NCBI GenBank assembly: GCA_020629415.1
Contig: JAHDDL010000005.1
Span: 38,075 to 102,074, forward strand
Reading direction: 5' to 3'
From: Maribacter sp.
GTDB lineage: Bacteria; Bacteroidota; Bacteroidia; Flavobacteriales; Flavobacteriaceae
Length of the DNA stretch: 64,000 nucleotides
Part shown: positions 42,863-54,700 of the stretch, in pieces
Layout: every line of letters begins with the position of its first letter
Numbering within the stretch: position 1 is the first letter of the stretch
Translations under genes and position numbers: made by a program
The notes under the pieces: model-generated
What the model saw: the letters and a program-made list of their open reading frames with translations, nothing else
Database searches by the model: none
Told to the model about the DNA's origin: nothing

Positions 42863-44632
42863 CTACCGTTTTAAGCTAAAATAGCCTATAATGGTTTTGT
42901 TATTGGTAGCTATGGCTTTAAACCAATAATTAGATTCAGGTAGCGGTCTTCCGTTTAAACTACCGTTCCAGCCGTCTTTATTTGGTGAAATCTGCGCTGT
43001 AAACGCCCCAAACTTGTCGAAAATAAATATTTTGGAAACTTTGTATTCATCAGTATCATTTGGTGGTATAAACTGCCAAAAATCATTAATGCCGTCGCCA
43101 TTTGGTGTAAAGAATTTGGGAAAACCGCTTACGGTTAAATCCTGCTCTACCATGCTAGATGTAGTTCCACACCCATCTTTATCACGAACATAAATTATAT
43201 GGTCCGTTAATGATAGATCTGTAAAACGATTAGAATCTTGATATGGTCCGTCCTTATTATCTATGGCATATTCATAATTGCCATTAATGCCTGTAATTAC
43301 TTCATAGTTAAGTGAGCTTGCGCTTAACTGTACTTTTATATCCTTTATTTCAGGTGCTTGTGATATTTTGGCTTCAAATGTTTTTGAAGATGCACATTCA
43401 AATGTTCTGCCAGATTCTTCAAAATTTACATAGGCTTCATACACATATGCTCCTTCTTCGTCTATGGTTACTTCTGCTGTAGTTGATAATAAGGTCTCAT
43501 TTCCTCTAGCATCTATTTTATACCATCTATAACCATCAGCTTCATCGGTTGCAGTAACAACGCTAAAATCATTATCCAAACAAATAGAAACGGTGTCCGG
43601 TAAGGTTATTTCGGGGTTTAAAACTAATAATTCTCCACTAAGTGGGTCATAATAAGGACCGCAGCCAAGTAATGTGGAAAATGTTTGTTGTGTACAGCCT
43701 ATAGCTTCACCTGCTGCATTGAAAGGAATAATGGAAATAAAAAAGGTTCTGTTGGGTTCAAAGTCTATGACTACCGTGGAGGTCTTGAAAAAAATAGCAT
43801 TTTCTAGGATGTTGGTCTCAAATGGCGAGGTACCTATTGAGACCCTGTAGCCGGTTGCATTGGGCGCTGCGTTCCATTCAAGGGTAGGGCTTAAGGGTAC
43901 ATTGGTATCTCCGTTCATAGGAGAGAGCATTGTAGCGCACAGGGGTAATACAGCCTGTTGGGCCGTAGTGAACATAAGCGTAGTGCATCCCACGGCCATA
44001 CCGATTCTGTTGTATGGTATTATTGTAACATAAATTTCCGATTCTGCAGGTAGATCTGTTGGTGGGTTGTAATTAAGTGAATTGCCTATATCGGTATCCG
44101 TAAGTATTTCGTTTCCTAGCAGCGTAGTGCCAATGGATATAAAATACCCTGTAGCGCTCGGTGCTGCCATCCAAGAAATATTGGTAGCAGTATTTATGTC
44201 CGTAGCTTCATTTACCGGCAAGGTCGATGTTGTGCATTGTGGTACTCCGGTCAAAGCAGCTGTTGTAAAACGTTGACTGTCACATACTATATTTGGTTGA
44301 TTAAAGAAAAATAAGGTTATAGTAACAAATATTTCCGTATTCTCTGGCAAACCTGTGGTTGGGGTGAAACTGGTAGCTGTACCTACATTTCTTTCATTCA
44401 GAATATCGTTTCCTCCGGGAGTGGTTCCTAATGAAATAATATAACCGGGAACACCCGTTACGGCTTCCCAAGTAATAGTGGCGTCTACTGAAACCAAGGT
44501 AGATCCATCGGCAGGACTCATAAGTGCAGGACATTCTTGTGCAGAGGTTTTGCATATGCTCAACATAATGGCCATGAAAAATATTGGCGCAACCAATATT
44601 GGGGGTATTCTCATGTCCCATTTCTTTTTCAT
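42863..44632 (-). CDS. T9SS type B cargo protein with three Fn3-like modules
   Basis: The ATG at 44632 gives 589 residues; a GTG at 44662 is less likely because it only lengthens the basic region before the signal peptide (ILVAPIFFMAIMLSICKTSA). Three tandem modules of about 90 residues follow (ITWEAVTGVPGYIISLGTTPGG; ISWMAAPSATGYFISIGTT; LEWNAAPNATGYRVSIGTS), then an Ig-like part (ADGYRWYKIDARGNE) and a C-terminal type B sorting domain (FFTPNGDGINDFWQFIPP, KIFIFDKFGAF, GWNGSLNGRPLPESNYWF, FSLKR). It is the first gene of a two-gene unit and differs from its partner mainly by one extra module. Confidence 0.9.
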   Translation of the reverse strand: MKKKWDMRIPPILVAPIFFMAIMLSICKTSAQECPALMSPADGSTLVSVDATITWEAVTGVPGYIISLGTTPGGNDILNERNVGTATSFTPTTGLPENTEIFVTITLFFFNQPNIVCDSQRFTTAALTGVPQCTTSTLPVNEATDINTATNISWMAAPSATGYFISIGTTLLGNEILTDTDIGNSLNYNPPTDLPAESEIYVTIIPYNRIGMAVGCTTLMFTTAQQAVLPLCATMLSPMNGDTNVPLSPTLEWNAAPNATGYRVSIGTSPFETNILENAIFFKTSTVVIDFEPNRTFFISIIPFNAAGEAIGCTQQTFSTLLGCGPYYDPLSGELLVLNPEITLPDTVSICLDNDFSVVTATDEADGYRWYKIDARGNETLLSTTAEVTIDEEGAYVYEAYVNFEESGRTFECASSKTFEAKISQAPEIKDIKVQLSASSLNYEVITGINGNYEYAIDNKDGPYQDSNRFTDLSLTDHIIYVRDKDGCGTTSSMVEQDLTVSGFPKFFTPNGDGINDFWQFIPPNDTDEYKVSKIFIFDKFGAFTAQISPNKDGWNGSLNGRPLPESNYWFKAIATNNKTIIGYFSLKR

Positions 44633-44729
44633 AGCATATTTGTAATCAATACAATATACCACAAATTGAAAACTCTACGGCTTTAGTGCTCTGGTTAATT
44701 GATTTTAAGTCTTAATTCTAATGAAGCTA

Positions 44730-45563
44730 TTAAAGATCACGTTTCTTTAATATGGCATACGAACCGTAAACGAATATAGCGATCCAAGCTAAAACGATTA
44801 CAATTTCATACCAATGAATATAATAATCTAATGCAAGCTTTTCGCCCATTTGGTTTGCAACGGATTGTACAGCACCCAATCTAGAAAATGGTTCTTTTAT
44901 AAGATTGAACATTGCTTGTAAGGGAAAAAAGCCCATGATCATATCAGTGGTCTCACTATCAAAAAATTTCCATCTGATAATACCCCTGAAGATTCCTTCA
45001 AAAACTTGCCATAATATTAAAAAACCAAGGGCAAAGGCCGAGCGTTTTACCAAAACGCCCAAGAAAAGACAAAAAGAAAAGAAGCCCGTTAGTTTTACAA
45101 AAAAGGCTAAAAGAAATTCTAAATCGGTGAAAATGATAGATAATTCATTAAAATCTGAGTAAATAACTCCTAAAATCAAAGAAACTATAAAAACGAAAAA
45201 TGTGGATACTAATGAAAAAGTAATGACGGTCAAGAATTTTGAAAGGATGAATTCTTTTTTTGAGAGTCCGTCTATTAAATTCTGTTTGATCGTTTTATTA
45301 CTGTATTCGTTAGACATCATTGAAACAATGACTATGGCCAAGAACAATTTAAAAAATGCTGTTATAAATGTATTGAAATGCCAGATGTACGGAAAGTTGA
45401 AAATACCTTGATCCGCCAAGTGAAATTTTATAGGACCAATATCAAATTTAATGGCCGCTACCAACGCTATAGAGGTTAAAAGGGCAAAATAGGAAATGAT
45501 CAGCACCTTGCTGGCCCTGTTGTTCCATAATTTTATAAATTCTATTTGAAGCAATCGTATCAT
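44730..45563 (-). CDS. ABC-2-type transporter permease
   Basis: The 277-residue protein has about six membrane helices and begins LLQIEFIKLWNNRASKVLI, with the EYSNKTIKQNLIDGLSKKEFILSK cytoplasmic segment typical of ABC-2 permeases of the bacitracin/natural-product export type. It lies 12 bases after the ATPase gene of the same pair. Substrate unknown. Confidence 0.9.
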   Translation of the reverse strand: MIRLLQIEFIKLWNNRASKVLIISYFALLTSIALVAAIKFDIGPIKFHLADQGIFNFPYIWHFNTFITAFFKLFLAIVIVSMMSNEYSNKTIKQNLIDGLSKKEFILSKFLTVITFSLVSTFFVFIVSLILGVIYSDFNELSIIFTDLEFLLAFFVKLTGFFSFCLFLGVLVKRSAFALGFLILWQVFEGIFRGIIRWKFFDSETTDMIMGFFPLQAMFNLIKEPFSRLGAVQSVANQMGEKLALDYYIHWYEIVIVLAWIAIFVYGSYAILKKRDL

Positions 45564-45575
45564 AATGGTAGGTAG

Positions 45576-46478
45576 TTAGGCGTTAACATTTTTGGTTAGT
45601 GCTAAGAATTGTTCTTCTAAACTTTCTTTTCGTTTTACTAAATGAGATACAATGATTCCCTTATCAAAAAGTAGCTTGTTTAATGTTTGCGCATCTAACT
45701 CCGAAGTTAGAATTGCCGTGACCAAACCATTCTCCTGTTTAATGCTGCCAAAATGTTCGTTAGTTCGTAAATACGAGCTAAGTTTTTCCAAATCGTCTGA
45801 TTTTAATTCGAAAAAACCGAAACTGGCCTGTAAACTATCTACCCTGCCAGAATAGAGTTTTTCTCCTTTTCTTAGAATAACAACATGTGTGCATACTTTC
45901 TCTACTTCGTCCAATAAATGGGAAGCTAAAAGAATAGTAGTGCCCTTTGCGGCTATGGTTTTGATAATTTCCCTGATTTGATGAATTCCTTGTGGGTCTA
46001 GACCATTTGTAGGTTCGTCTAAAATTAGTATTTCCGGATCGTTCAATAGGGCAGAGGCAATAGCCAAACGTTGTTTCATGCCTAACGAATAAGTTTTGAA
46101 TTTGCTGTTTTTTCTGTCTAGAAGCCCAACCAAATCTAACTTTTCCTCTATTTTATCTTCTGATACATCTTTGATCTTGCAAACCAATTTTAAGTTTTGC
46201 AAAGCGGTCATATACGGATAGAAGTTTGGGCGCTCAATAATGGCGCCTACTTTTTTCAATGCTTCATGTGTTGAGGTGTCGCCGCCAAACCAAGCAAATT
46301 CTCCGCTAGTTTTGTTGACCACGTTCAATACAATGCCCAGGGTGGTTGATTTTCCACTACCGTTAGGGCCTAAAATACCATAAACATTCCCTTTTTCAAT
46401 GGTGAACGAGAGATCTTTTACTGCAGTTAGATATCCAAATTTTTTAGTAAGATGATTGACTGATAGAATAGTACTCAC
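45576..46478 (-). CDS. ABC transporter ATP-binding protein
   Basis: The 300-residue ATPase has Walker A GPNGSGKST, signature YSLGMKQRLAIA (the LGMKQR form of drug/bacteriocin-type exporters), Walker B LILDEPTNGLDP and the switch ASHLLDEVEKV. A C-terminal extension follows. The start is GTG. It pairs with the permease downstream; an 8-bp inverted repeat reaches into its start codon and may be an operator. The pair sits between exported-protein genes without an evident link to them. Confidence 0.92.
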   Translation of the reverse strand: MSTILSVNHLTKKFGYLTAVKDLSFTIEKGNVYGILGPNGSGKSTTLGIVLNVVNKTSGEFAWFGGDTSTHEALKKVGAIIERPNFYPYMTALQNLKLVCKIKDVSEDKIEEKLDLVGLLDRKNSKFKTYSLGMKQRLAIASALLNDPEILILDEPTNGLDPQGIHQIREIIKTIAAKGTTILLASHLLDEVEKVCTHVVILRKGEKLYSGRVDSLQASFGFFELKSDDLEKLSSYLRTNEHFGSIKQENGLVTAILTSELDAQTLNKLLFDKGIIVSHLVKRKESLEEQFLALTKNVNA

Positions 46479-46514
46479 GTCAAGTGTTTTTTGATTGATT
46501 ATGCTTACTTGACG
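46478..46514. promoter_or_regulatory. Inverted repeat at the ABC transporter start
   Basis: CGTCAAGT (46478-46485) and ACTTGACG (46507-46514) are exact inverted copies 21 bases apart; the inner end of one arm is the first base of the GTG start codon. Such a site suits a repressor such as a GntR-type protein, but none is adjacent. Confidence 0.45.
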
Positions 46515-46543
46515 ACTTACTTAATCATTTGTTACAAAAATTC

Positions 46544-48591
46544 TTACATTCTTGTTGCCCTAAAGGTAATTCTGCGGTTGGTAATTACCGTAGTGGGGGT
46601 ATTAAAATTGACCGTTACCGTCTCTGATGGGTCATCGGCAGTAATGTTCGTATCGGTCTGGTCTTGAGAATTACTTATATTATTGGTATATGTTGCAGTT
46701 GTGGTATTTACATCTGGCAAACTGACCCTAGTAACCAATGTCAAAGTTTCCAAATCACCACTATTCATGCTGCCCACGGACCAATTTGGATAAGTAAAAC
46801 TACCCTTTGACACTGATGCGGATATTAAGGAGATACCATCTGGCAAAACATCTGTGAGCATAAGGTTTGAAACTGAATTGATGCCATAGCTTTCTACGGT
46901 AATGGTAAAGGTGACTTCCTCGCCATCATTTACCGTATTTTGGTCGGCTACTTTTTTAATTACAATATCCGGCTCACAGTAATATGCGGTAAGTGGTTGA
47001 GAATCATAGGTGCAACCGCCCTTGGTTACCCTTACGCAATAATCGCCTGCTGTAGTAGGCGTATAGGTGGGGCTATTGGCCCCTGCTATCAAAGAACCGT
47101 TTTCAAACCACTGGTAATCATCAAAATTAGGATCTATAACCTCTACCTGTGCGGTCGGTAGGCATCCGCCTCCGGTAACCGCTAAATCTACTTCCGGTAC
47201 GGTATCAAAACCTGAAAAATAACCTGCTATACCTCTTGCGCCACTAAAACCTATAAAACCTACGGCAATAGGGCCTGTAGACTCTACTGTTACATCTCCC
47301 GTTAAATTTGCTACATAGTACGTTTTCCAAAGCGTTGTGCCCGCTACTGCAGATGAAGGAGGTAGTGCTACCGTTCCCGTTCCGTCTGTAACGGTAATAT
47401 TCGCATCTGGGGTAGTGGTAGAGGCAATTAACGTAACACCTCCTGTCATGGTTACACCTGCCGCATCTTCTATATGTGTAATATTATCTACCGTATCCGG
47501 CAACAAACAATTGACCGGGGCTATAAAATTTAGGCCTTGGGTGTAGATGGCACTTGCACCTGCCATTAATTGATAGGCGTAGGCATCTTTTGATGTAGTT
47601 ACGAACATATTTCCACCGGCAGAAGAAACAGAATAATTACTTTCGGGAATTTCAAAATAATCGCCGTTGTTGATAGTTGCTATCGGAGTAGTAGAACCGT
47701 TTACATAAATGGCCGTACCGTTTTGGGTGCCAATTATAATCGGTATTTCTGTTTCGCTTGTACCGTTGCCTCTAATAAATACATACTCTTTGCCCAATCT
47801 GTTTTGAGGTACGGGTTGGTCAATGGCGGCATCTCTACCGGAATAACCTACCCTTGCTCCGGTATTAAGGCCACCATTACTGATAACGATAGGGTTATTT
47901 GAAATTACATCTGCACCTAACCAACCATCTGCATTAGCGGGAGTTTCTGCAACATACGCTTCAAATACAAAAGATTCATTGGCATTTAAGTTTATGGTAT
48001 AGGTATCTGCGGTTATACCATCACGATCGTTGCCCAGTCTAAACTCACACCCCGGATCATACCCTGAGAGTGTTACCGTAGTACCATTTTCAGTGGCCAT
48101 TATACCAAGCGAATTGGTTAAACTGTTCTGTGTTCCTTTATTAGGTGTACCTCCCCATTTAAAGTGGGTACCCATTGCTTGTCTTCCCTTACTGGTCAAG
48201 GAGGTTGCTTGTGATCCAGATCGCCCCCTATAATTGACATAGAATTTTTCTCCGCCTGGAGCCTCCAATCTTAACCCCCCGCTGGTAAGAACAATACCGG
48301 TATTTGCGTTGGTCATCATGGTTATATTATTATCACCATTTGCCAATATGATTTCTTGTGGCGTAGTTTTGGAAATAGATGCAGTAGTAAATAAGGTGGT
48401 AGATGTACCTTGATAGATATTTACCGTAAATGCGGTTGTTTCCGGGGGGATAGATAGATGCTTTGTTGGGTTACAGCTTGGTTATTGCCCCCTTGTTTTA
48501 AAGGTGGCAGGTAATGCAAATCACTCAATTGGGAAAAACCAATTGACGAAATCATTAGTAGTAGTATTAATAAAATATACTTTTGCTTCAT
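46544..48591 (-). pseudogene. Adhesin-like secreted protein gene, frameshifted by one base in a C6 run
   Basis: The ATG at 48591 opens a frame with a signal peptide (MKQKYILLILLLMISSIGFS) and QLSDLHYLPPLKQGGNN, nearly identical to the N-terminus of the giant adhesin, but it hits TAA at 48423-48421 after 56 codons. The rest continues in another frame from at least 48448 (PPETTAFTV.. ) to 46544 (about 600 residues from the TTG at 48346). Adding one C to the C6 run (48449-48444 on the minus strand) joins them into a 682-residue protein. It has an IgGFc-binding-like region, an Ig-like module (YQWFENGSLIAGANSPTYTP) and a DUF11 domain (IVIKKVADQNTVNDGEEVTFTI). No type B sorting domain is present at its end. 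Confidence 0.8.
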
Positions 48592-48728
48592 TATAAGCCT
48601 GCCAGGTATAAGGTTAAAGAAACTTTAATTGCCATAAAACCACAATTAATAGTTGTATAATGTTGATATTAAGTGGTTAATGTGTAAAAAAACAAAGGTA
48701 GCTATTTTAGCTAACTCTGTTAATTTAC

Positions 48729-51700
48729 TTATCTATATAGAGTGAAGTTTCCTACAAACTCTCTAGTGTCGGCCGCGCCGTTTAGTTTAATGACATACCA
48801 ATAGTCTCCGGTAGGTAGTTCGTTTTCCTGATAGAATCCGTCCCATCCGTCTTCATTATCTTTAAATGTGTAGACCGCTCTACCGTATCTATCATAGATA
48901 CTTATAAAAATCTCTGGATAAATTTCAATATTATCCGGCATCCAAAAATCGTTCTGACCATCACCATTTGGAGTAAAGAAATTAGGGATTTCAATGTCAA
49001 TAAATTCAATGAACAGACTGGCTGTAGCTTCACATCCGTTATCATCTACTACGGTTATTGCATAGGTACCCGTTTCTGTAATATAGAATACATTTTCAGA
49101 GCCTCTATTCTCATCCTCAAAGTAGAAAGTATAGTTTTCTCTACCTCCAACGACAGTTGCGGTTATCTGATTGATATTACTTTCTGCAACGGTAATCACA
49201 AGAGGATCGAATGCCAATACCTCAACATCATATGTGGTTAAACAACCATTTGCGTGAGAAATACTGATGTAATGCGTTCCGGGAGTCAGGTCCCTGAACA
49301 TAGGTGTCAATTGCATCTCTAACGGATCAACGGTATCTAAGCCAAATAGTACATCATTTTCTATACTAGGATCGTTAAGTGTGATGCTTACATAGTTACT
49401 TGGTATTGTGCCGTTACAGCCATATACCGGCTCTACAGTTGCTCCAAGATCTACACCTGCGTCTATGGTAACTATAATTGTTTCTTCACAACCCTGTGCA
49501 TCTTCTATATATATGATATAGTCACCGGCCGCCAAGTTCGTGAAGCTTAACCTGTCTTGTACAAAGTCTGTTTCTGATTCTAAACGTGTGCTATATGGAG
49601 CGGTACCGCCGGTTATAGTCAAATCAATTGTACCATCTTCTTCGCCTACACATATTTCTGGAGTGCTTTCAGTTATTACTTCTAATACTTCCGGTTCTAC
49701 AATAGTTGCTTCAACAAGCTCAAAACAACCGTTGGAATCTTGTGCTATGATTACATAATCGCCAGGTGCCAATTCATCAAAGGTATTGTCATCACTAAAG
49801 CGATCTAAATTTGGTGAAATTGCATATTGGTATATTCCTGAACCACCTATCATATTCACCGTTATACTGCCATCTTCTTGCCCATTACAGGTAACATCGT
49901 TAATGGTTGTATTAGCGGTGTCAATAACCAATGCTTCCGGTTCTGTAATATTTATTAGTGCAGATGATACTTCACAATCATCGCTTTGAACCCTTACATA
50001 ATATGTTCCTGCCAATAGATCGGTGAACAAACCGGTTGGTTGACCAGATCGTACCACATTTGTTAAACCTGCATCAGAGAACAATGCATATTCGTAATTG
50101 CCCAAACCACCTTGTGCTTCAGCATTTATAACTCCGCTATCATCACCGTTACAACTAATTGTTGGGTTGTTGTTCTCTAAAGTTACCGTCAACGGAACGA
50201 TCGGATTTACTGTTACGCTATTACTTACAACAGATACACAACCAAAACTATCTTGAATATAGTACTCATATGTATTTGGAAGAACACCTGTGAACAAATG
50301 GGTGTTAGGTCCATTAGTTTCATTCATGGCATTGAATGTTGAGGTACCATCCGTATTCCACATATATGGCCCCGTACCACCAGAAGCGGTCAACAATAAT
50401 TGTGCATCATTTAAACATGTTGCTCTTTGTGCCGTAACCAATTGACCTCTAACTTGTACAGGTTCTGCAATCTCAACAATATTAGTTTCGTCAGAACAAT
50501 TTAGTTCATCTAGTATAGTAACACTATAATAGCCTGATCTTAAATTCATGAAGGTTGCCGTAGTCTGTGAACTGGATGTCTGTAAAAGATTTGCTCCAGG
50601 TCCGTCACTATCATATGTTTTAAGAATGTATCTATAATTTGTAGACACTGTTCTTGGTGTAAATGCCGCGGTAATTATTCCGTCGGTATCACCTTCGCAC
50701 TCCAAACCTACTACAGATTGAATATTTGCAACAATTGGTTCTGGAGGGGTCAACGTAAATGCGTTGGTAAAGGTTTCTGTACAACCTAGACTATCCGTAA
50801 TTTCTACTGTATATTGACCATCACTTAAACCTGTGAATAAATTACCGTTTACTTGATTTGCAGTATAAGTTGTTGAAGAACTTACATGCGTTAATACAAT
50901 ATTGAACGGAGCTTCGCCGCCATTAGGCGTAATATTTGCACTTCCCATATCATTACTACAACCAACATCTTTTGTCTCTATTGCGGCTAAAGTAATTGCT
51001 GCGCTAGGTGATGTAATCGTAAATGCTCTTTCTTGAACACATTCAGGAGTTCCAACTTGTGAAGCTCTTAAAATATAACTACCGGCAGCTACTGGAATAG
51101 AAGCTGTTGTACCTGTTCCTGCAAAAGTATCGGCATCATCTGTACGTGCAGTAGCTGATCCATCGGCATTCAAAACTTCCCAGTTGAAATCGCCTGTATA
51201 GGTAGCATCGGTAAAGGTTACCTCAATGGCCCCATCGGTTCCAAAACATACTACATCAGAAAGCTTATTAACCTCAATACTAAATGTATTAGGGTCTTCT
51301 ACGATATGAGTTCGTGTTATTTCACAACCAGTAGTAATATTTCTAATACCAATAGTATAGGTACCAATTGCCAAATCTGTAAATGTATTGTCACCAGTTT
51401 GATAACTTGCGGATGGCAATATTCTAAATTCATAGTTTGCAAGATTTGCAGTAGTATTGGTAACGCTACTATTTACAACTATAGTTATGTTCTCACCACT
51501 GTTAACACAGTCCAAGTCCCTGTCTACAGTTACTGTTGCGTCCACAAAAATATCATAAGGATTTATGGTAACTACATGTTCCGCAGAACAGCCTTCGTCG
51601 TCATAAACACGAACAATTATATCCCCGCCAGCGGCATCTGTATGTGTATAGGTCAAATTATTGCTGTTTTGAAGAACAACATTGGTTGCATCGTCTATAA

Positions 51701-54700
51701 ATTCAAAACGATTGTATGTTCCGCTACCACCAACTATTGTAATAGGGTCTATTGTTATAGTGGCATTATCTTGGTTATTACCGGTAGTACAGCCAAATTG
51801 AGCAGGAACCGGAGCAGTAAATGCTATAGCTACATTTTCTTCAACAATAACAGATTTTACCGTAGAACAATTATTGGGACTTCTAGCGGTAACATCGTAT
51901 GTGCCACCCGGTAAGTCTATAAATGACTGGGTACTTGCATCCCACGATGCACTTGCGGGCATAGGTGTTAGAGTATAAGTTAGCGGATTGTTGCCGTTAT
52001 TGACCTGAACCAATTCTATTGTGCCATTTTCGGCACCGGTACAACTAACCTTAGTAGGGGTTGCCGTGAAATCTGGACGTACGGCAGCAGGAATGGTTAC
52101 CGCAAAAGTTCTACTACAATTTGGTGATGCCGTGCCTATATCATATACATTTATCGTGTAAATGGTGTCTACCGTATCATCCGGTACGCTTACCGGTACG
52201 TTCATAGCACCGCCGGTAAGCGTTTGCTTTGCTACCACATTGGCAGACGCACTATCTAAAATTTCGAATTCATAGTTGCCTGAACCTGAAATACCTTCAA
52301 TAGCTATTTCAGCTTCATAACCCGCACCACAACCTAATTGCTTATCTAAACTTGCAGAGGCTTGTAGAGTAGGGTGCACCACTATATTGGTGTTTACCGT
52401 ACAACCTGTAGCATCTTTAACAACTACGGTATAGCTGCCGGCCGGTACGGTATTATATATGCCATTATTGTTTTGATATGTGCTACCGCCATCAATAGAA
52501 TAAAGAACGGTTCCCGTACCTGTAACATTTATGGTTACAGAAGCATTGGTAGCGCAATTAGCTATTTCCACATCGTCAATAGTTGGTGCTGCCATAAAGC
52601 TCATGGTAACGTTGCCCAAATTATAGGAGCAACCATATTTATCTTCTACCGTTACCGTGTAAGTACCCGCCGGTGATCCTGCAGCAATCTCAATAGGGTT
52701 ATCTCCGGTTGCCGTAATGGTAGTAAAAGGTGAAGGACCTGTAATGGTATATGCATAGGTACCACCACCTCCTTGAACATTGTCTATTAATATTAGACCA
52801 GGATTTTCACACGAAATATCTTGGATCGATCTTGGGTTTCCGGTAATAATATCCAATTCATCTAGAATAGCATTTTCACTGGCACTGATACACTGTTGTG
52901 CACCACCGCTGTCTATTTGTGTTACTTGAATATAATATTCGTTAGGTGAAAGACCCGTTACGGTAATGGTGTTATTGTAGGCTATTACACCTGCACTTTG
53001 ATCAACGATGTTATTGTCGATGTCAAATAAAGTCCATTGCATACTAGGTTCGGTCAAACCATCTTCGTCAACTATCGTATAAGTGATTTCGCCATTGTTA
53101 GATGTACTACAAGAAGGGCTGATTTCTGGAGTAATGGTCATTGGTAGACCACCTGCAATTTCATTTACGTTTACTGTACTTTGTCTAATACAAGTTACTG
53201 GTGTATTATTATCTCTAACATAGAAAACATACGTTCTACCAGGTATCAAATTTGTGAACTCATACATACCATGACCTGCAGTCACCGTACTTCCGTCCAA
53301 AGCAATAGCGCCACCGGGGTACCATGTTGCGGTGCTTTCATCAAAATTTGCGGGATAACTTGAAAAAGTATATTCGTAACCTGGAACTCCTTCGCCACCT
53401 TGTACTTTTACTTTTAATTCATCGCAATTTTCAACTACGGATGAAGTCGTAATATCCAAATCATCCAATGGATAAGGAATGATTTCTCTTGGTAAATCTG
53501 TTTGACAAATTAAATTGCCGCTACCGTCAATTGTTCTAATGGAAGGGAAAACTTCATCTCCAGAAGATAATCCTGATCTAAAACTAGTTCCTGTTTGCCA
53601 CGTACTACCACCGTCTTGACTATATTCTATAGTACCGGTTAAACCTGTAGTTACGTTTGTAAAATCGAAACCAAAATCAGTATCGGCTCCGCTACAATCA
53701 CTTGCATAAGCTAATACAATATCTGCTGTAAGTTCAGCTGGTGCTGTAATCGTTACAGATTCTGTTTCAGAACATCCGGCTTCATCGGTAATTACTACAT
53801 CGTAATCACCTGGTGCTAGATTATAATAGGTTTTAGTAGAACCAACAACATTGGTTTGTACTTGGTCTGGTGTACCATTGGTAATGTCTATCAATCTATA
53901 ATCGAAAGGAGATAATCCGTCATTAATTGTAACTTCTATATTTCCTGTACCGTCATGACAATCTGGGTCTGTTGCTACGGCAGTAATGTCCAATACCGGA
54001 TTTGCGGATATGGTTTCGGTTACCATCGTTTGGCAAGCATCCGTACCATTTGCTTTATCTCTTACATAGATATCATAATCTCCAATATCTGCCAAGGCAA
54101 TTGTTGTAGAATTACTTGCTGAAAAATCAGCATCCGTAACCGTAGTTCCATTAGGAACAAAGGCATACATGAAATTATTGTCACCACCCGATGCAGTTGC
54201 CGTTAAACGACCATCGGCACATAAACTTGCATTTACAGGCACCACACTTAGTGAAATTGAAGGTGCAATGGTAATGGATTGTAGCGCTGAAACACAACCA
54301 TATATATCATTTACTTCTACATCATAAGTACCTTCGGATAAGTTGCTGAATGTATAGGTAACGTCGGTTATTGGAGAAGGTGTTTGCCATGCTCCGCCGT
54401 TAATTCTAAATGAATAGTTACCATTGCCATCGGTTACCGTTGCAGTAACTGTACCGTTGTTTTGACCGTCATAACACTGTGTAGCGGTAAGACCAAAAGC
54501 AATTGTCTCTGGCTGAGAAACGGTTACGGTGGCCGTTGAAACTGCTTCACAATTATTATCGTCCCTTACTCTTACGTGGTAGGTACCTGCGGGTACGTTC
54601 AAAAACTGTGTTGAGGTAGTGTAGGTCCTTATTACGGTATTATCCGTTAATTCTAACTGATATTCATAACCTGGTGTGCCTTCATTTGCAGATGCTTGTA

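Noticed and set aside
51306..51914. 202-aa plus-strand ORF inside the giant adhesin gene
   Set aside because: Its composition (many Tyr, Cys, Ile, Asn) is the mirror of Thr/Val/Gly-rich repeat codons on the other strand; the adhesin frame is continuous with clear domains.
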